A DNA stretch of 64,000 nt from Hohaiivirga sp031546825. GTDB taxonomy: Bacteria; Pseudomonadota; Alphaproteobacteria; Rhizobiales; Beijerinckiaceae. A program made the translations under genes and the position numbers. The stretch is from contig JAVBJU010000007.1 of NCBI GenBank assembly GCA_031546825.1, positions 1-64,000 of the forward strand, in the 5' to 3' direction. Below, in pieces: positions 8,375-16,864 of the stretch. The notes beneath the pieces are model-generated. The model did no database searches. It was not told the DNA's origin and saw nothing but the letters and a program-made list of their open reading frames with translations. The first letter of the stretch is position 1, and each line of letters opens with the position of its first letter.

Positions 8375-8797
8375 AATCGCTCCTTGCGGGAGGAAACACC
8401 GCGTCTTTTTTTTAATGGAATGGTTTAGCGCCGTTCGGCTGGCCGGGCATTCGGCACCACCCGCCTGAACCCAGGGCGCATGGAGGCCGGGCTCAGGGCT
8501 AGAGTTCCGCGATGGGGAACTTGCGGAAAAGAAGGGCGGGCACAATGCTCATGTTCTAACCATGCCAAAGTGGCACGTTTTGTCAATCCCAGGCGCGGAA
8601 AGGCCTGTGCGGCAATATGGTGCCGGGTGCTGACAATATGGAAGACGCGGAGTTCATGAAGACGGTTCTGGCACGGAGGTAATTGCCATATGAGGACGCC
8701 ACCAGATGCTTTCCGGTGGCGCATGTTAGCTGGTTAACCCATTGGCCCACCGCTTGTTGGGAGCGCTCACAATGCCTTGCAGCCTTGAAGATTGCTA
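8375..8797. other. Non-coding stretch between rnk and the amidohydrolase gene
   Basis: No convincing gene is seen. It holds the rnk leader, a short palindrome TGCCA-AAG-TGGCA (8563-8575), and a small hairpin GCCACC...GGTGGC around 8698-8722. Open frames here are short and lack a ribosome site. Confidence 0.5.
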
Positions 8798-10138
8798 TCA
8801 TGCTTTCGCGGGAATGACGCATCCACCATCGCGGCCGATGACGATACCGTTCTTCAGCACGAACTTGCGTTCCGGCACCGAGAGCACTGCTTCTGGAACA
8901 TCGGCGGCTTTGACTACCACGAGGTTAGCGGCAGCGCCTTCCGTGAGATGCACCAGACCGTGGTTCTTCAGCCCGACATGCGTTGCCCCGATGGTTGTCA
9001 CCATCTCAAACGGTCGCATCAGCGGCGCATCGGCGCGATAATTGTTTTTGTAGGCAAAGAACATGGCGCGGCGCAGCATATCGCCGTCACCCCACGGCGA
9101 CCACATATCCTGAATATTGTCGTTGGCGCCCGCATAGAGAATACCAGCATCGAGCAAGGCATCAACCGGCGGGAATGTGACGTGGCCCGGCGCGGAGCCG
9201 ATCACGCGCACACCAAGATCAGCCATCGACGGCAGCACTTCATCCAGATCGCTCTTCGGGACCTGTCCAAGCGCAAAGCCGTGCGAAATCGTAATCTTAT
9301 CCTTCATCCCCAGCGCCTTGCCGCGGGCAATCATGTCCTTGATGGTGGCAAGACCGACCTGATCGGGTTCGTGCAGATGGATATCTATGGGCTTTCCTGT
9401 TTTCTCAGCGAGCTTGAAGAGTACATCGAGATGACCCTTTCGGTCATTATCGAACACTTCCGGATCGAGACCACCAATGAACTCGACGCCCATATCAAGC
9501 GCCTGCGCCATATACTCTGCCACACCCGGAGATTTGATGATGCCGGACTGGGGAAAAGCAACAAATTCGATATCCACATAACCTTTAAAATCCTCTCGGA
9601 TTCGCATGAGGGCCTCAACACCACTCAGCTTGGTCAATGGGTCGATGTCGATATGACTCCGGATATGCGTCGTCCCCATCGCCGCCATCTGACGCACGAG
9701 GTTGGAGCCGTATTTGTAGGGATCGTGTTTCAGATCAACACGCAACGTGCGTTCGTTGGCTGCCCGCTGGGCAACCGTTGCCGTGGCCACATGGTGCAGC
9801 CGCTCCGGCGCGCCAATGCGGGTCTTGTCGAGGTGCACATGGGGGTCAATAAAGGACGGCAAGAGGAGGCATCCCTTGCAATCAACCACTTGTGCCTGCG
9901 TGTCGCCGAGATTGTTGCCGATCTTGGCTATCTTGCCATCGGCGATCAGAACATCCGTCGCTGCCGTTGCGGTTCCGATCACGATGTTCTGCAAAAGAAG
10001 GCGGGAGGGGGTCATGGTTTGCACCTTGCTGGCCGAATGCGCCGGAGCACCATGGGCATTTTCCGGCATACCTGAAACGGCAAAAGCAGCACCAGCGGCC
10101 GCCGCTTGTCCTAACAAGGCTCTACGTGACATGACCAT
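8798..10138 (-). CDS. Tat-exported cytosine-deaminase-like amidohydrolase
   Basis: A 446-residue metal-dependent amidohydrolase of the CodA-like branch. It starts with a twin-arginine signal (SRRALLGQAAAAGAAFAV), so it should act in the periplasm. The metal and catalytic motifs are complete: DPHVHLDK (beta-1 HxH), HIRSHIDIDP, DIHLHEPD (His and the proton-shuttle Glu), TISHGFALG, and GANDNIQD with the late Asp ligand. The ATG at 10138 has AAGGAG eight bases upstream. The family deaminates or hydrolyses cyclic ureas and amidines; the substrate is not known. It is the last gene of the minus-strand island, separated from its paralogue by a hairpin. Confidence 0.82.
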   Translation of the reverse strand: MVMSRRALLGQAAAAGAAFAVSGMPENAHGAPAHSASKVQTMTPSRLLLQNIVIGTATAATDVLIADGKIAKIGNNLGDTQAQVVDCKGCLLLPSFIDPHVHLDKTRIGAPERLHHVATATVAQRAANERTLRVDLKHDPYKYGSNLVRQMAAMGTTHIRSHIDIDPLTKLSGVEALMRIREDFKGYVDIEFVAFPQSGIIKSPGVAEYMAQALDMGVEFIGGLDPEVFDNDRKGHLDVLFKLAEKTGKPIDIHLHEPDQVGLATIKDMIARGKALGMKDKITISHGFALGQVPKSDLDEVLPSMADLGVRVIGSAPGHVTFPPVDALLDAGILYAGANDNIQDMWSPWGDGDMLRRAMFFAYKNNYRADAPLMRPFEMVTTIGATHVGLKNHGLVHLTEGAAANLVVVKAADVPEAVLSVPERKFVLKNGIVIGRDGGCVIPAKA

Positions 10139-10212
10139 GCGCTTTACTCCTTTGCAACGAAATATCAATTGCTTGGGAAAAACCAAGATACAACCGGACA
10201 GGCCGCAGAAGC

Positions 10213-10243
10213 AGCGCTCCCGACTTAAAAAAACGGGAGCGCT
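10213..10243 (-). terminator. Hairpin between the two amidohydrolase genes
   Basis: Ten-bp perfect stem AGCGCTCCCG (10213-10222) with CGGGAGCGCT (10234-10243) and an A-rich loop, lying 12 bases after the stop of the upstream gene. It has a T-run only when read on the plus strand. Confidence 0.5.
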
Positions 10244-10254
10244 TTTGTTTATGA

Positions 10255-11481
10255 TCAGAAGTCGAGCGTCGACTCGCGAACCGATTGGGCAACGATACGA
10301 CCGCCCTTGATGACGAACAGGCGTTCCGGCAGATCAATCACTGCGCTCGTGGTGCTCTTGGTATCGAGTAGCACCATGTCGGCGACATTACCCTTGGCGA
10401 GGCCATAGTTTTTCAGGCCGATGGCCTTGGCAGGGTTGGTGGTGAGCATACCCATCACCGTCGATTGATCATCCGCGCCACCAAGATGCGCCGCCGGGAT
10501 CGCCAACATGCCGACCTGCAACAGATCACCCGTGCCGTAAGGCGTGAAGGCGTTGCGGATATTGTTGGTGGCAAGGCACATATTGACGCCGCCATCACGC
10601 AGGGCCCGCACCGGGGTGAGCGTGCGGCGAACGTTATAGGTATCCTTGCGTGCGCCGAGATGCAGATCGGTCATCGGCAGAGCCATGATCGAAATACCAG
10701 CATCGGCGATGAGCTTGACGATATCCTTGAGCCTCTCGGGCGGAGCCGCGCCGAGCGAGGTCACATGGCCACAGGAAACGCGGCCTTCATAACCTTCCTT
10801 GATGGTCTTGCGCGCCAGATATTCGATGCAGGTATCGGCATCGAAATCATCCTTGAAGTCCTGGTGCAGATCGACGTCCTTGCCGTATTCCTTGGCAAGT
10901 TTGAACACGAAGTCGATATGCTCTTCCGCATTGCGGTCATTGTAAGGAATGCCGCCGACAACATCAGCGCCCTTCTTCATGGCCTGATGCATCATTTCTT
11001 CGGTGCCGGGAGCCTTGAAGATGCCTTCCTGCGGGAAAGCCACCACCTGAATATCGATGATGCCCTTGTACTGCTCTCGCAGATCGCACACCGCATCAAA
11101 ACCGGTAAAGCCCTGCGACGGGTCAAACTCGGCATGGGCACGGATATGCGTCGTACCAAAACGGACGACCTGACTGATCACTCGATGGGAGCGTTCGAGA
11201 ATGTCTTCGCGGGTGAAGGTCGGCTTCAATGCTTTGGTGACGTCGATGGCTTCCCACAATGTGCCGGAGCGGTTCGGCTTGCGGTCCATCACGAAGGCCT
11301 TTTCGAGATGCAGATGGCTCTCGATCAGCCCCGGAATCAGAACACGCCCGTCTGCGTTGATTTCCTTGGTAGCGGTTGCGGTGATGCCCGGCGCTATTTC
11401 CGCGATTTTGCCAGCCTTTACGGCGACATCTGTCAACGGGGCGCTGTCATCAATGCGTACATTACGGATAATGATATCCAT
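10255..11481 (-). CDS. Cytosolic cytosine-deaminase-like amidohydrolase with altered active site
   Basis: A 408-residue paralogue of the Tat-exported enzyme, but without a signal peptide (it begins MDIIIRNVRIDD). It keeps the beta-1 HxH (ESHLHLEK), the HIRAHAEFDP motif, the beta-5 His (DLHQDF) and the beta-6 His (CGHVTSLG). By eye-alignment with CodA-type enzymes, the proton-shuttle Glu is Phe (HQDF instead of HLHE) and the beta-8 Asp ligand is Asn (ATNNIRN instead of ANDNIQD). It may therefore catalyse a different reaction. AAGGAG precedes the ATG. It lies in one run with the permease and the AllD-type dehydrogenase. Confidence 0.8.
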   Translation of the reverse strand: MDIIIRNVRIDDSAPLTDVAVKAGKIAEIAPGITATATKEINADGRVLIPGLIESHLHLEKAFVMDRKPNRSGTLWEAIDVTKALKPTFTREDILERSHRVISQVVRFGTTHIRAHAEFDPSQGFTGFDAVCDLREQYKGIIDIQVVAFPQEGIFKAPGTEEMMHQAMKKGADVVGGIPYNDRNAEEHIDFVFKLAKEYGKDVDLHQDFKDDFDADTCIEYLARKTIKEGYEGRVSCGHVTSLGAAPPERLKDIVKLIADAGISIMALPMTDLHLGARKDTYNVRRTLTPVRALRDGGVNMCLATNNIRNAFTPYGTGDLLQVGMLAIPAAHLGGADDQSTVMGMLTTNPAKAIGLKNYGLAKGNVADMVLLDTKSTTSAVIDLPERLFVIKGGRIVAQSVRESTLDF

Positions 11482-11557
11482 GGTCTTCTCCTTATCAGCG
11501 ACTAATCGGTTCCCGCCCGCGACAGAGCCACCGGCGGGAACCATTGAAACAAACTGA

Positions 11558-12892
11558 TCAGACGACGAACGCCGCAATCATCAGCAGTGCCAGGCAGCCC
11601 AGCACGTAGGGCGCGTTCCCACGCGACACCTGCAACACCGGAATCTGGAAGCCCGCCGAAAGGGCCTGCATCGTGATATTCACCGGGCTCATCTGACTGC
11701 CGAGACCGACACCCATCACAACGAGACCAGTCTGGATCGGCGTGAAACCGAGTGTAACGGTAACGGGCAGGATCAGCGCCAGGATCGAGCCCACATAGGC
11801 CCCTGCCGGAACGCCGATCAGGTAACCGACGAACACCGCAACCGGCACATAGGCGACGCTGGGCGCGGCCTGCACCACATGGGCAATGGTGTCGAAAGCG
11901 CCTGTCATTTCAATGATGCGGACGAAAGCCACGAAAATACCCACCGCCAGCAGGCGGGTCAGGATGTAGGTGGCACCGTCGATCATGGCGGCCGAAGACT
12001 GGTTGAGCGTGAACTTGCTGCACAGGAACACCAGGAAGATGGTGATGATCGAGTACATCATCGGGCCAAGCACCGGACTTCCAACCAGCTTATTGACCGT
12101 CGGGCCTGCAATAACCGCAAACAGCAGGAAGATTGCCGGCATCGTCAGCTTCCACAGCTCGCCGGTCGAAAGCTTTTGCATCTCGGCGTTTTCTTCGCCC
12201 TGGAACATGCCCTTCTTCCGCTTGGCGTCGATGTAGGCGATCACGACCGCGATAATGCAGAATGTGATCCAGAACGGACGCATCTGGGAAACATAAAGTC
12301 CGGCATCAATACCGGTCAGCTTGTTGACAACGCTGGTTTCGAGCGACGCGGGCGAAGTCGTGAACGACACCGCAGCGGCAATCGACATACCTGCAATCAC
12401 GCCCGGCACCACGCCGACAGCGGCGAATGCGAGCGGAGCGATCACCATGGCGGATGCCCCGCCGATGCCAGACATATAGGTCGCAGCAGCCTGCAAGATC
12501 ACCACAAAAGCACCAAGAAGCTCGGTGCGACCACCAATGGCGCGGCGCACAAGCGTCAACGCGGCGGAATAACCGCCTGCCTTGAACACGGCGGTGGCGA
12601 TGGCCGAGTTGATAATCGGCACGGTCACGCTGAGCATGCCCGGGATTTCTTTGAGCATCACCCCGTTAGCCGTAGCAATGCCGATGCCACCGAGGATCAT
12701 CGCCATCACACCGCCTGCGAAGGCGGCAACCAGCATATCAACCTGCAAAAACAACAAAACCAGGATGAGGATGAGCGGAACAATCGAAACGATTTGATAA
12801 AAGATCATGTTTTTTGGCTGGCCTGCCGCGACAAAAGCCAAAACCATACAGAGCCCGACAGCGGCGAGCATTCCCAAAGTTTTTTTAGTCAT
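11558..12892 (-). CDS. Multi-pass permease of the catabolic island
   Basis: A 444-residue inner-membrane protein with roughly 12 hydrophobic segments and Gly/Pro-rich re-entrant-type stretches (YMSGIGGASAMVIAPLAFAAVGVVPG near the middle, MGVGLGSQMSPVN near the end). This architecture resembles anion carriers of the ion-transporter superfamily (GntP, DcuC or CitMHS type), but I cannot fix the family. Its position between the amidohydrolase and AllD-type genes suggests it imports the substrate of the pathway or exports a product. AGAGGGA precedes the ATG at 12892. Confidence 0.75.
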   Translation of the reverse strand: MTKKTLGMLAAVGLCMVLAFVAAGQPKNMIFYQIVSIVPLILILVLLFLQVDMLVAAFAGGVMAMILGGIGIATANGVMLKEIPGMLSVTVPIINSAIATAVFKAGGYSAALTLVRRAIGGRTELLGAFVVILQAAATYMSGIGGASAMVIAPLAFAAVGVVPGVIAGMSIAAAVSFTTSPASLETSVVNKLTGIDAGLYVSQMRPFWITFCIIAVVIAYIDAKRKKGMFQGEENAEMQKLSTGELWKLTMPAIFLLFAVIAGPTVNKLVGSPVLGPMMYSIITIFLVFLCSKFTLNQSSAAMIDGATYILTRLLAVGIFVAFVRIIEMTGAFDTIAHVVQAAPSVAYVPVAVFVGYLIGVPAGAYVGSILALILPVTVTLGFTPIQTGLVVMGVGLGSQMSPVNITMQALSAGFQIPVLQVSRGNAPYVLGCLALLMIAAFVV

Positions 12893-12975
12893 TGTTCCCT
12901 CTAATAGCTTACCCTTCACTCGTGCGAGGCGAATGAAGGGCATGATTTAGTCAAATTTTCTATTCTGAATGTCGA

Positions 12976-14025
12976 TTATTTAGCAAAAGAATCTTTGTTA
13001 TCGTAACGGTTGTTATGGATAACATCGGAGATCAGATAGTTATAAATCTCATCGACGATTTCAATGCCTTCCTTTTCGTAAGCCTCGACGCGCCGGGCGC
13101 TCGATTGGCCTGGGACCAGCACTTTATCGAAGCCAGGAGCGGGCTTCATCGCGTTGATCTCATGGATTGTCTCGGAAATATCGTGCTTGAAGGCCTCCAA
13201 TGGGCGGAAGCGCGACGGATCAATCACGACATGCAACTGGCCCAGTTCACGGCCCGCGCTCAGGTCATGATACATGGAACTGACATGCTTACCGAACGGG
13301 ACGCCAACCAGAATCCCGGAGAGAATATCAATCACCATACCGAGTCCGTAACCCTTGGCTCCGGCGATTGGCAGCAAGGCATTAACCTCATGCGGATCGG
13401 TCGTTTCTCGGCCCTCGGCATCAACGGCCCAGCCTTCGGGAATGGGCGTGCCCTTGGAGCGTGCATGGAGGATGCGGCCCCACACGCCGACAGTCGTTCC
13501 CATATCGAAAATGACAATATCATTACCCTCACCCGGCATGGCGAAGCCGATGGGGTTGGTGCCGTAATACTTCTCGGTGCCACCGAACGGAACCACCATG
13601 GGGTCAGACTGGCACATGGAGATGCCGATCAGCCCGGCATCGGCGGCCATCCGCACATAATAAGACAGATCGCCACTATGCCCGAGACGACGGATACCGA
13701 TGACAGCGGCGCCATTTTCCTTGGCCATCGCAATGGCCTCATCCATTGCCTTGGCGGCAACGACATGTCCGGCGCCATTATCGCCGTCATAAACACCGGT
13801 GCACGCGCCAGTCGGCTTAAAGGAAAAATTCGGCGCGCAATTGGTGCCACCCTTGTTGATACGCTCAGCGTAGTATTCCACCCGCATCGCACCATGCGAA
13901 TGCAGCCCGCGTGCATCGGAATAGGTCAGGACATCAGCAACCATCCCGGCGTGCTCTTTGTTGAGCCCAGCCCGGTGCAGTTTCGTGGCCATGAGGTCTT
14001 TCAGTTTTTCTTTTGTTAAGCGCAT
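12976..14025 (-). CDS. AllD-type NAD(P)-dependent dehydrogenase (malate/L-lactate/ureidoglycolate family)
   Basis: A 349-residue cytoplasmic oxidoreductase of the LDH2/MDH2 family, which does not use a Rossmann fold. Signatures: YSDARGLHSHGAMRV near the N-terminus, RRLGHSGDLSYYVRMA with the catalytic His, and VVPFGGTEKYYGTNPIGFA. Family members oxidise 2-hydroxy acids, including ureidoglycolate to oxalurate (AllD). With FdrA, DUF1116 and carbamate kinase nearby, oxidation of a ureido-hydroxyacid is the most economical reading, but malate-, lactate- or sulfolactate-type substrates remain possible. Confidence 0.85.
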   Translation of the reverse strand: MRLTKEKLKDLMATKLHRAGLNKEHAGMVADVLTYSDARGLHSHGAMRVEYYAERINKGGTNCAPNFSFKPTGACTGVYDGDNGAGHVVAAKAMDEAIAMAKENGAAVIGIRRLGHSGDLSYYVRMAADAGLIGISMCQSDPMVVPFGGTEKYYGTNPIGFAMPGEGNDIVIFDMGTTVGVWGRILHARSKGTPIPEGWAVDAEGRETTDPHEVNALLPIAGAKGYGLGMVIDILSGILVGVPFGKHVSSMYHDLSAGRELGQLHVVIDPSRFRPLEAFKHDISETIHEINAMKPAPGFDKVLVPGQSSARRVEAYEKEGIEIVDEIYNYLISDVIHNNRYDNKDSFAK

Positions 14026-14187
14026 TTGAATCCCCGTTCACAGATCGCTGAAAAAGATGCGCGTCCAAGTCAAAAAGAGCCGCGCAAATACTGATCAAAA
14101 TCTAAAAATGAAAATGCGTATTATATTGAAAATTACCTGCAACAATCGAACCACTTTCGTAATTCGCCGTAATCTATTTTTATTAGT

Positions 14188-14227
14188 AAAAGACCGCGCA
14201 GCCTTTTTTGATTGCGCGGTCTTTTTT
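14188..14227 (-). terminator. Terminator after the MFS gene
   Basis: The stem formed by AAAGACCGCGCA and TGCGCGGTCTTT brackets a T-rich loop, just past the MFS stop at 14236. A-rich and T-rich flanks allow it to work in both directions. Confidence 0.75.
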
Positions 14228-14235
14228 CAAGGTTA

Positions 14236-15483
14236 TTAGGCCGAGGCAGGAATTGAAACCTTTTGCGGGCCTTCTTTTATGAACGAGGCGGCAACGATGC
14301 CTATCAGCGTGACAGCGGCGGCAAAATAGAAGCCGTCATTGAGGCTGCCACCGGGGCGATCAGAAAGCCATCCGGTGATGTAGGGCGACAGAATGGAGGA
14401 GGCCATTCCGAAGAAGTTATAAAGCCCGAACGCAGTAGAAAGTGCAGCCTTGGGCGCGTTATCAGAAACAACGGCCACCAGAACCGGGTTAAGGGCAATT
14501 TTGCCGATGAAACCATAGAGCACCAGAACCGCGATCAACACAGTGTTCGATTCCGAGTAGACGATACCGGCAATCGCCACAAGCGACAGCGGCATCATGC
14601 ACAGCACCACCGGCTTACGACGGCCCAGCTTATCGGAAATATAGGAGCACAAAATGGTTCCGATGATAGAAATCCACGGCACGATGGAGGTATAGCCCGA
14701 GGCTTCCAGCATGGTCATGCCGCGCACCTTGTTCAGGTAGTAGGGCAACCAGGTGATGATGACGAAGAAGCCATAGATCGAGCAGAAGATGGTGATATAG
14801 GCGAGAACCAGATTGCGGTTCTTGAACAGGTCCCCGAAGCTGAAATCGCTCTTGGCCTGGGCATTGGCGGCCTTATCAGCCTTGTTCACGCTATAGGCGT
14901 TCTCGCGGACGAAAAACAGCATGGCCAGCGCGATAATGAAGATCGGAATGGAGATAGCCCAGAACGGAGCCGTCCAGTTGTAGTGCATCTTCTCGACCAT
15001 GACGCTGGAAAGGAACAGGCCGAAGGAAATACCAAACGACATGCCACAGTTGATGATGGCGGAGCCGAGCGTAATCCATTTTTTCGGAATGGCTTCGGAG
15101 GAGAGCGCAAATTGCGGGCCATAGTAAGTACCCTGCGCCGCACCGACAACCATCCACAAAGCAATGAAGATAGCAAACGACGTCGACACACTCACCATTG
15201 CGATGGCAGCGGCGAACAGGATGAACCCCGGCACCAGAATGGTCTTGCGACCGACGATGTCACCGAGAATCCCCGAGGGAATCTGCAAAACTGTATAGGT
15301 CAGGAAGAAAAGGCTCATGATTGAGCCGAGTTCTGTTTTGCTCAGACCGAACTGCTGTTGGATTTGCGGCATGACCGGACCCAGCACCATACGTCCCGCG
15401 TACAGCGCTACCCAGCCAAAAAAGAAAACGGCGACAACTCGCCACCAGTAAGGGATCAAACCCTGGTTTTTCTGATCGTCCAT
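14236..15483 (-). CDS. MFS transporter (anion:cation symporter type)
   Basis: A 415-residue major facilitator with 12 predicted membrane segments. The loop between TM2 and TM3 has GILGDIVGRKTILVPG and the loop after TM8 has SDKLGRRKPVV, the duplicated MFS motif A. Its closest general type is the ACS family, which takes up organic anions such as hexuronates and allantoate. It is flanked by terminators on both sides, so it is probably its own transcript within the ureido island. Substrate inferred only from context. Confidence 0.85.
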   Translation of the reverse strand: MDDQKNQGLIPYWWRVVAVFFFGWVALYAGRMVLGPVMPQIQQQFGLSKTELGSIMSLFFLTYTVLQIPSGILGDIVGRKTILVPGFILFAAAIAMVSVSTSFAIFIALWMVVGAAQGTYYGPQFALSSEAIPKKWITLGSAIINCGMSFGISFGLFLSSVMVEKMHYNWTAPFWAISIPIFIIALAMLFFVRENAYSVNKADKAANAQAKSDFSFGDLFKNRNLVLAYITIFCSIYGFFVIITWLPYYLNKVRGMTMLEASGYTSIVPWISIIGTILCSYISDKLGRRKPVVLCMMPLSLVAIAGIVYSESNTVLIAVLVLYGFIGKIALNPVLVAVVSDNAPKAALSTAFGLYNFFGMASSILSPYITGWLSDRPGGSLNDGFYFAAAVTLIGIVAASFIKEGPQKVSIPASA

Positions 15484-15538
15484 TTGAACTATCCCCTGTT
15501 GACGGCTCCGTTATCCCCCGAAACAACGCCGCTTTCGT

Positions 15539-15571
15539 TAAAAAGACGGAGGGCGTTTTTGACGCCCTCCG
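15539..15571 (-). terminator. Terminator after the fdrA-DUF1116 pair
   Basis: Perfect 9-bp stem CGGAGGGCG (15547-15555) with CGCCCTCCG (15563-15571), followed on the minus strand by a T-run (15539-15544). It lies 10 bases past the DUF1116 stop. Confidence 0.85.
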
Positions 15572-15580
15572 CTGCGATAA

Positions 15581-16837
15581 TCACTTACCGTATTTCTCGT
15601 CGAGCGCGAGAAGCGCCTGCTCGAAGCAGGCGATCGGCGCGCGCACCGTGCCAGCACCCACCTGCCCGACGCCCGGATCCTTGTGGGCAATGCCCGTATT
15701 GATAACCGGCTCAATGCCGGATTCCACCACCCGTCGCACGTCGATACCAAGGCATGCACCGCGGAAGTTCCAGGTCGGGATCGGCAAGGCCGGGTTCTGC
15801 GCAAGGCAAACTTCCGACATTTCATTGCTGATTTCGAGCGCATCATCGAAGCCACCGGCACCGAGGAAGCGCGTCACGCCGGGGGCGGCGATCATCGCCA
15901 TGGCACCGACACCGAAGGTTTCAGTAATGGCGCTATCGCCGATATCCGGATTGGCGTCTTCCTGGCTGTAACCGGTGAAGAACAGGCCGACCGGCGTATT
16001 GACCGGCGCGGTGAACCAACGGTCGCCAAGACCGGAAACGCGCACGCCGAACATCTTGCCGTTACGGGTCATGGCGGTGACAATCGAGCCCTCGCCGACC
16101 GAATGGGCCGCATCCATCACTGCCTTGCAATAGGCCATGGCGACATTGAGGAAGAACTGATCGGTACGGCCAAGGAAGTCCATCACTTCGACGCGCTCGG
16201 TCTGACCGATGTCGATGCGGGCGATGGCAGGCGCGATGGTGCGCAGCAGCAGAGAGGACGCCGCAATGTTGCGCTGATGGAACTCGTCGCCCATGGTGAT
16301 GGCCTGAGCCATCAAGGCGGTGAGATCAACGCCCTGCGGCATGGTGGCGAGCGCCTTGCCGAGCACCGGGCCAAGCGTATCACGCATCCAGCGCAGACGG
16401 GTCTGCACTTCTTCGCCATAGGCACCGAAGCGCATGACCTTGCCAATGCCCTCGTTCATGTTGCAATAGGCGAAGTTGCCATCGGTGTCGTTCTTGACGA
16501 CGAGAACCGGCATCGACGGCGAGGTGATGCCGCCCATCGGGCCAACAGCGGAAACGCTGTGGCACATGGCGAAATCGATCTCGCCCTTTTTCAGCATCGC
16601 ATCGGCAGCGGCTTCGTCCTTGGCCCAGCCTTCGAACATAAGCGCACCGAGGCAGGCACCACGCATCGGGCCAGTCATTTCCGCGTACTTGATCGGCGGG
16701 CCTGCATGCAGCAGCAGCTTGCGGCCAGCGAAAGCCGAAATCACTTCAACGGCGGGCTTGACGGCGACGAGATAAGGCCTTGCCGTCTTGATCTTTTCGA
16801 CGACCTTTTCGTTGGCGTCCTTCAGCACATTAGACAT
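15581..16837 (-). CDS. allG: DUF1116 protein (YlbE/AllG-like, oxamate carbamoyltransferase component)
   Basis: A 418-residue protein of the DUF1116/YlbE family, recognised from HAGPPIKYAEMTGPMRGA, the MPVLVVKNDTDGN stretch, NEGIGKVMRFGAYG and VNTPVGLFFTGYSQEDANPDIGDS. In E. coli the homologue (YlbE/AllG) works with FdrA and YlbF/AllH to transfer the carbamoyl group of oxalurate to phosphate. Here it follows fdrA by 27 bases in the same transcript and precedes a terminator. No AllH (DUF2877) gene is present in the window. Confidence 0.85.
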   Translation of the reverse strand: MSNVLKDANEKVVEKIKTARPYLVAVKPAVEVISAFAGRKLLLHAGPPIKYAEMTGPMRGACLGALMFEGWAKDEAAADAMLKKGEIDFAMCHSVSAVGPMGGITSPSMPVLVVKNDTDGNFAYCNMNEGIGKVMRFGAYGEEVQTRLRWMRDTLGPVLGKALATMPQGVDLTALMAQAITMGDEFHQRNIAASSLLLRTIAPAIARIDIGQTERVEVMDFLGRTDQFFLNVAMAYCKAVMDAAHSVGEGSIVTAMTRNGKMFGVRVSGLGDRWFTAPVNTPVGLFFTGYSQEDANPDIGDSAITETFGVGAMAMIAAPGVTRFLGAGGFDDALEISNEMSEVCLAQNPALPIPTWNFRGACLGIDVRRVVESGIEPVINTGIAHKDPGVGQVGAGTVRAPIACFEQALLALDEKYGK

Positions 16838-16864
16838 CGTAATTTTCCACTTCGTCGATAATAT

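Noticed and set aside
8560..8590. Sigma-54-like TGGCAC element near 8571
   Set aside because: The second half reads GTCA rather than the required TTGC at the proper spacing, so the match is incomplete.
8792..10075. Long plus-strand frame opposite the Tat-exported amidohydrolase
   Set aside because: Shadow of a real gene with intact metal-site motifs; no start signal.
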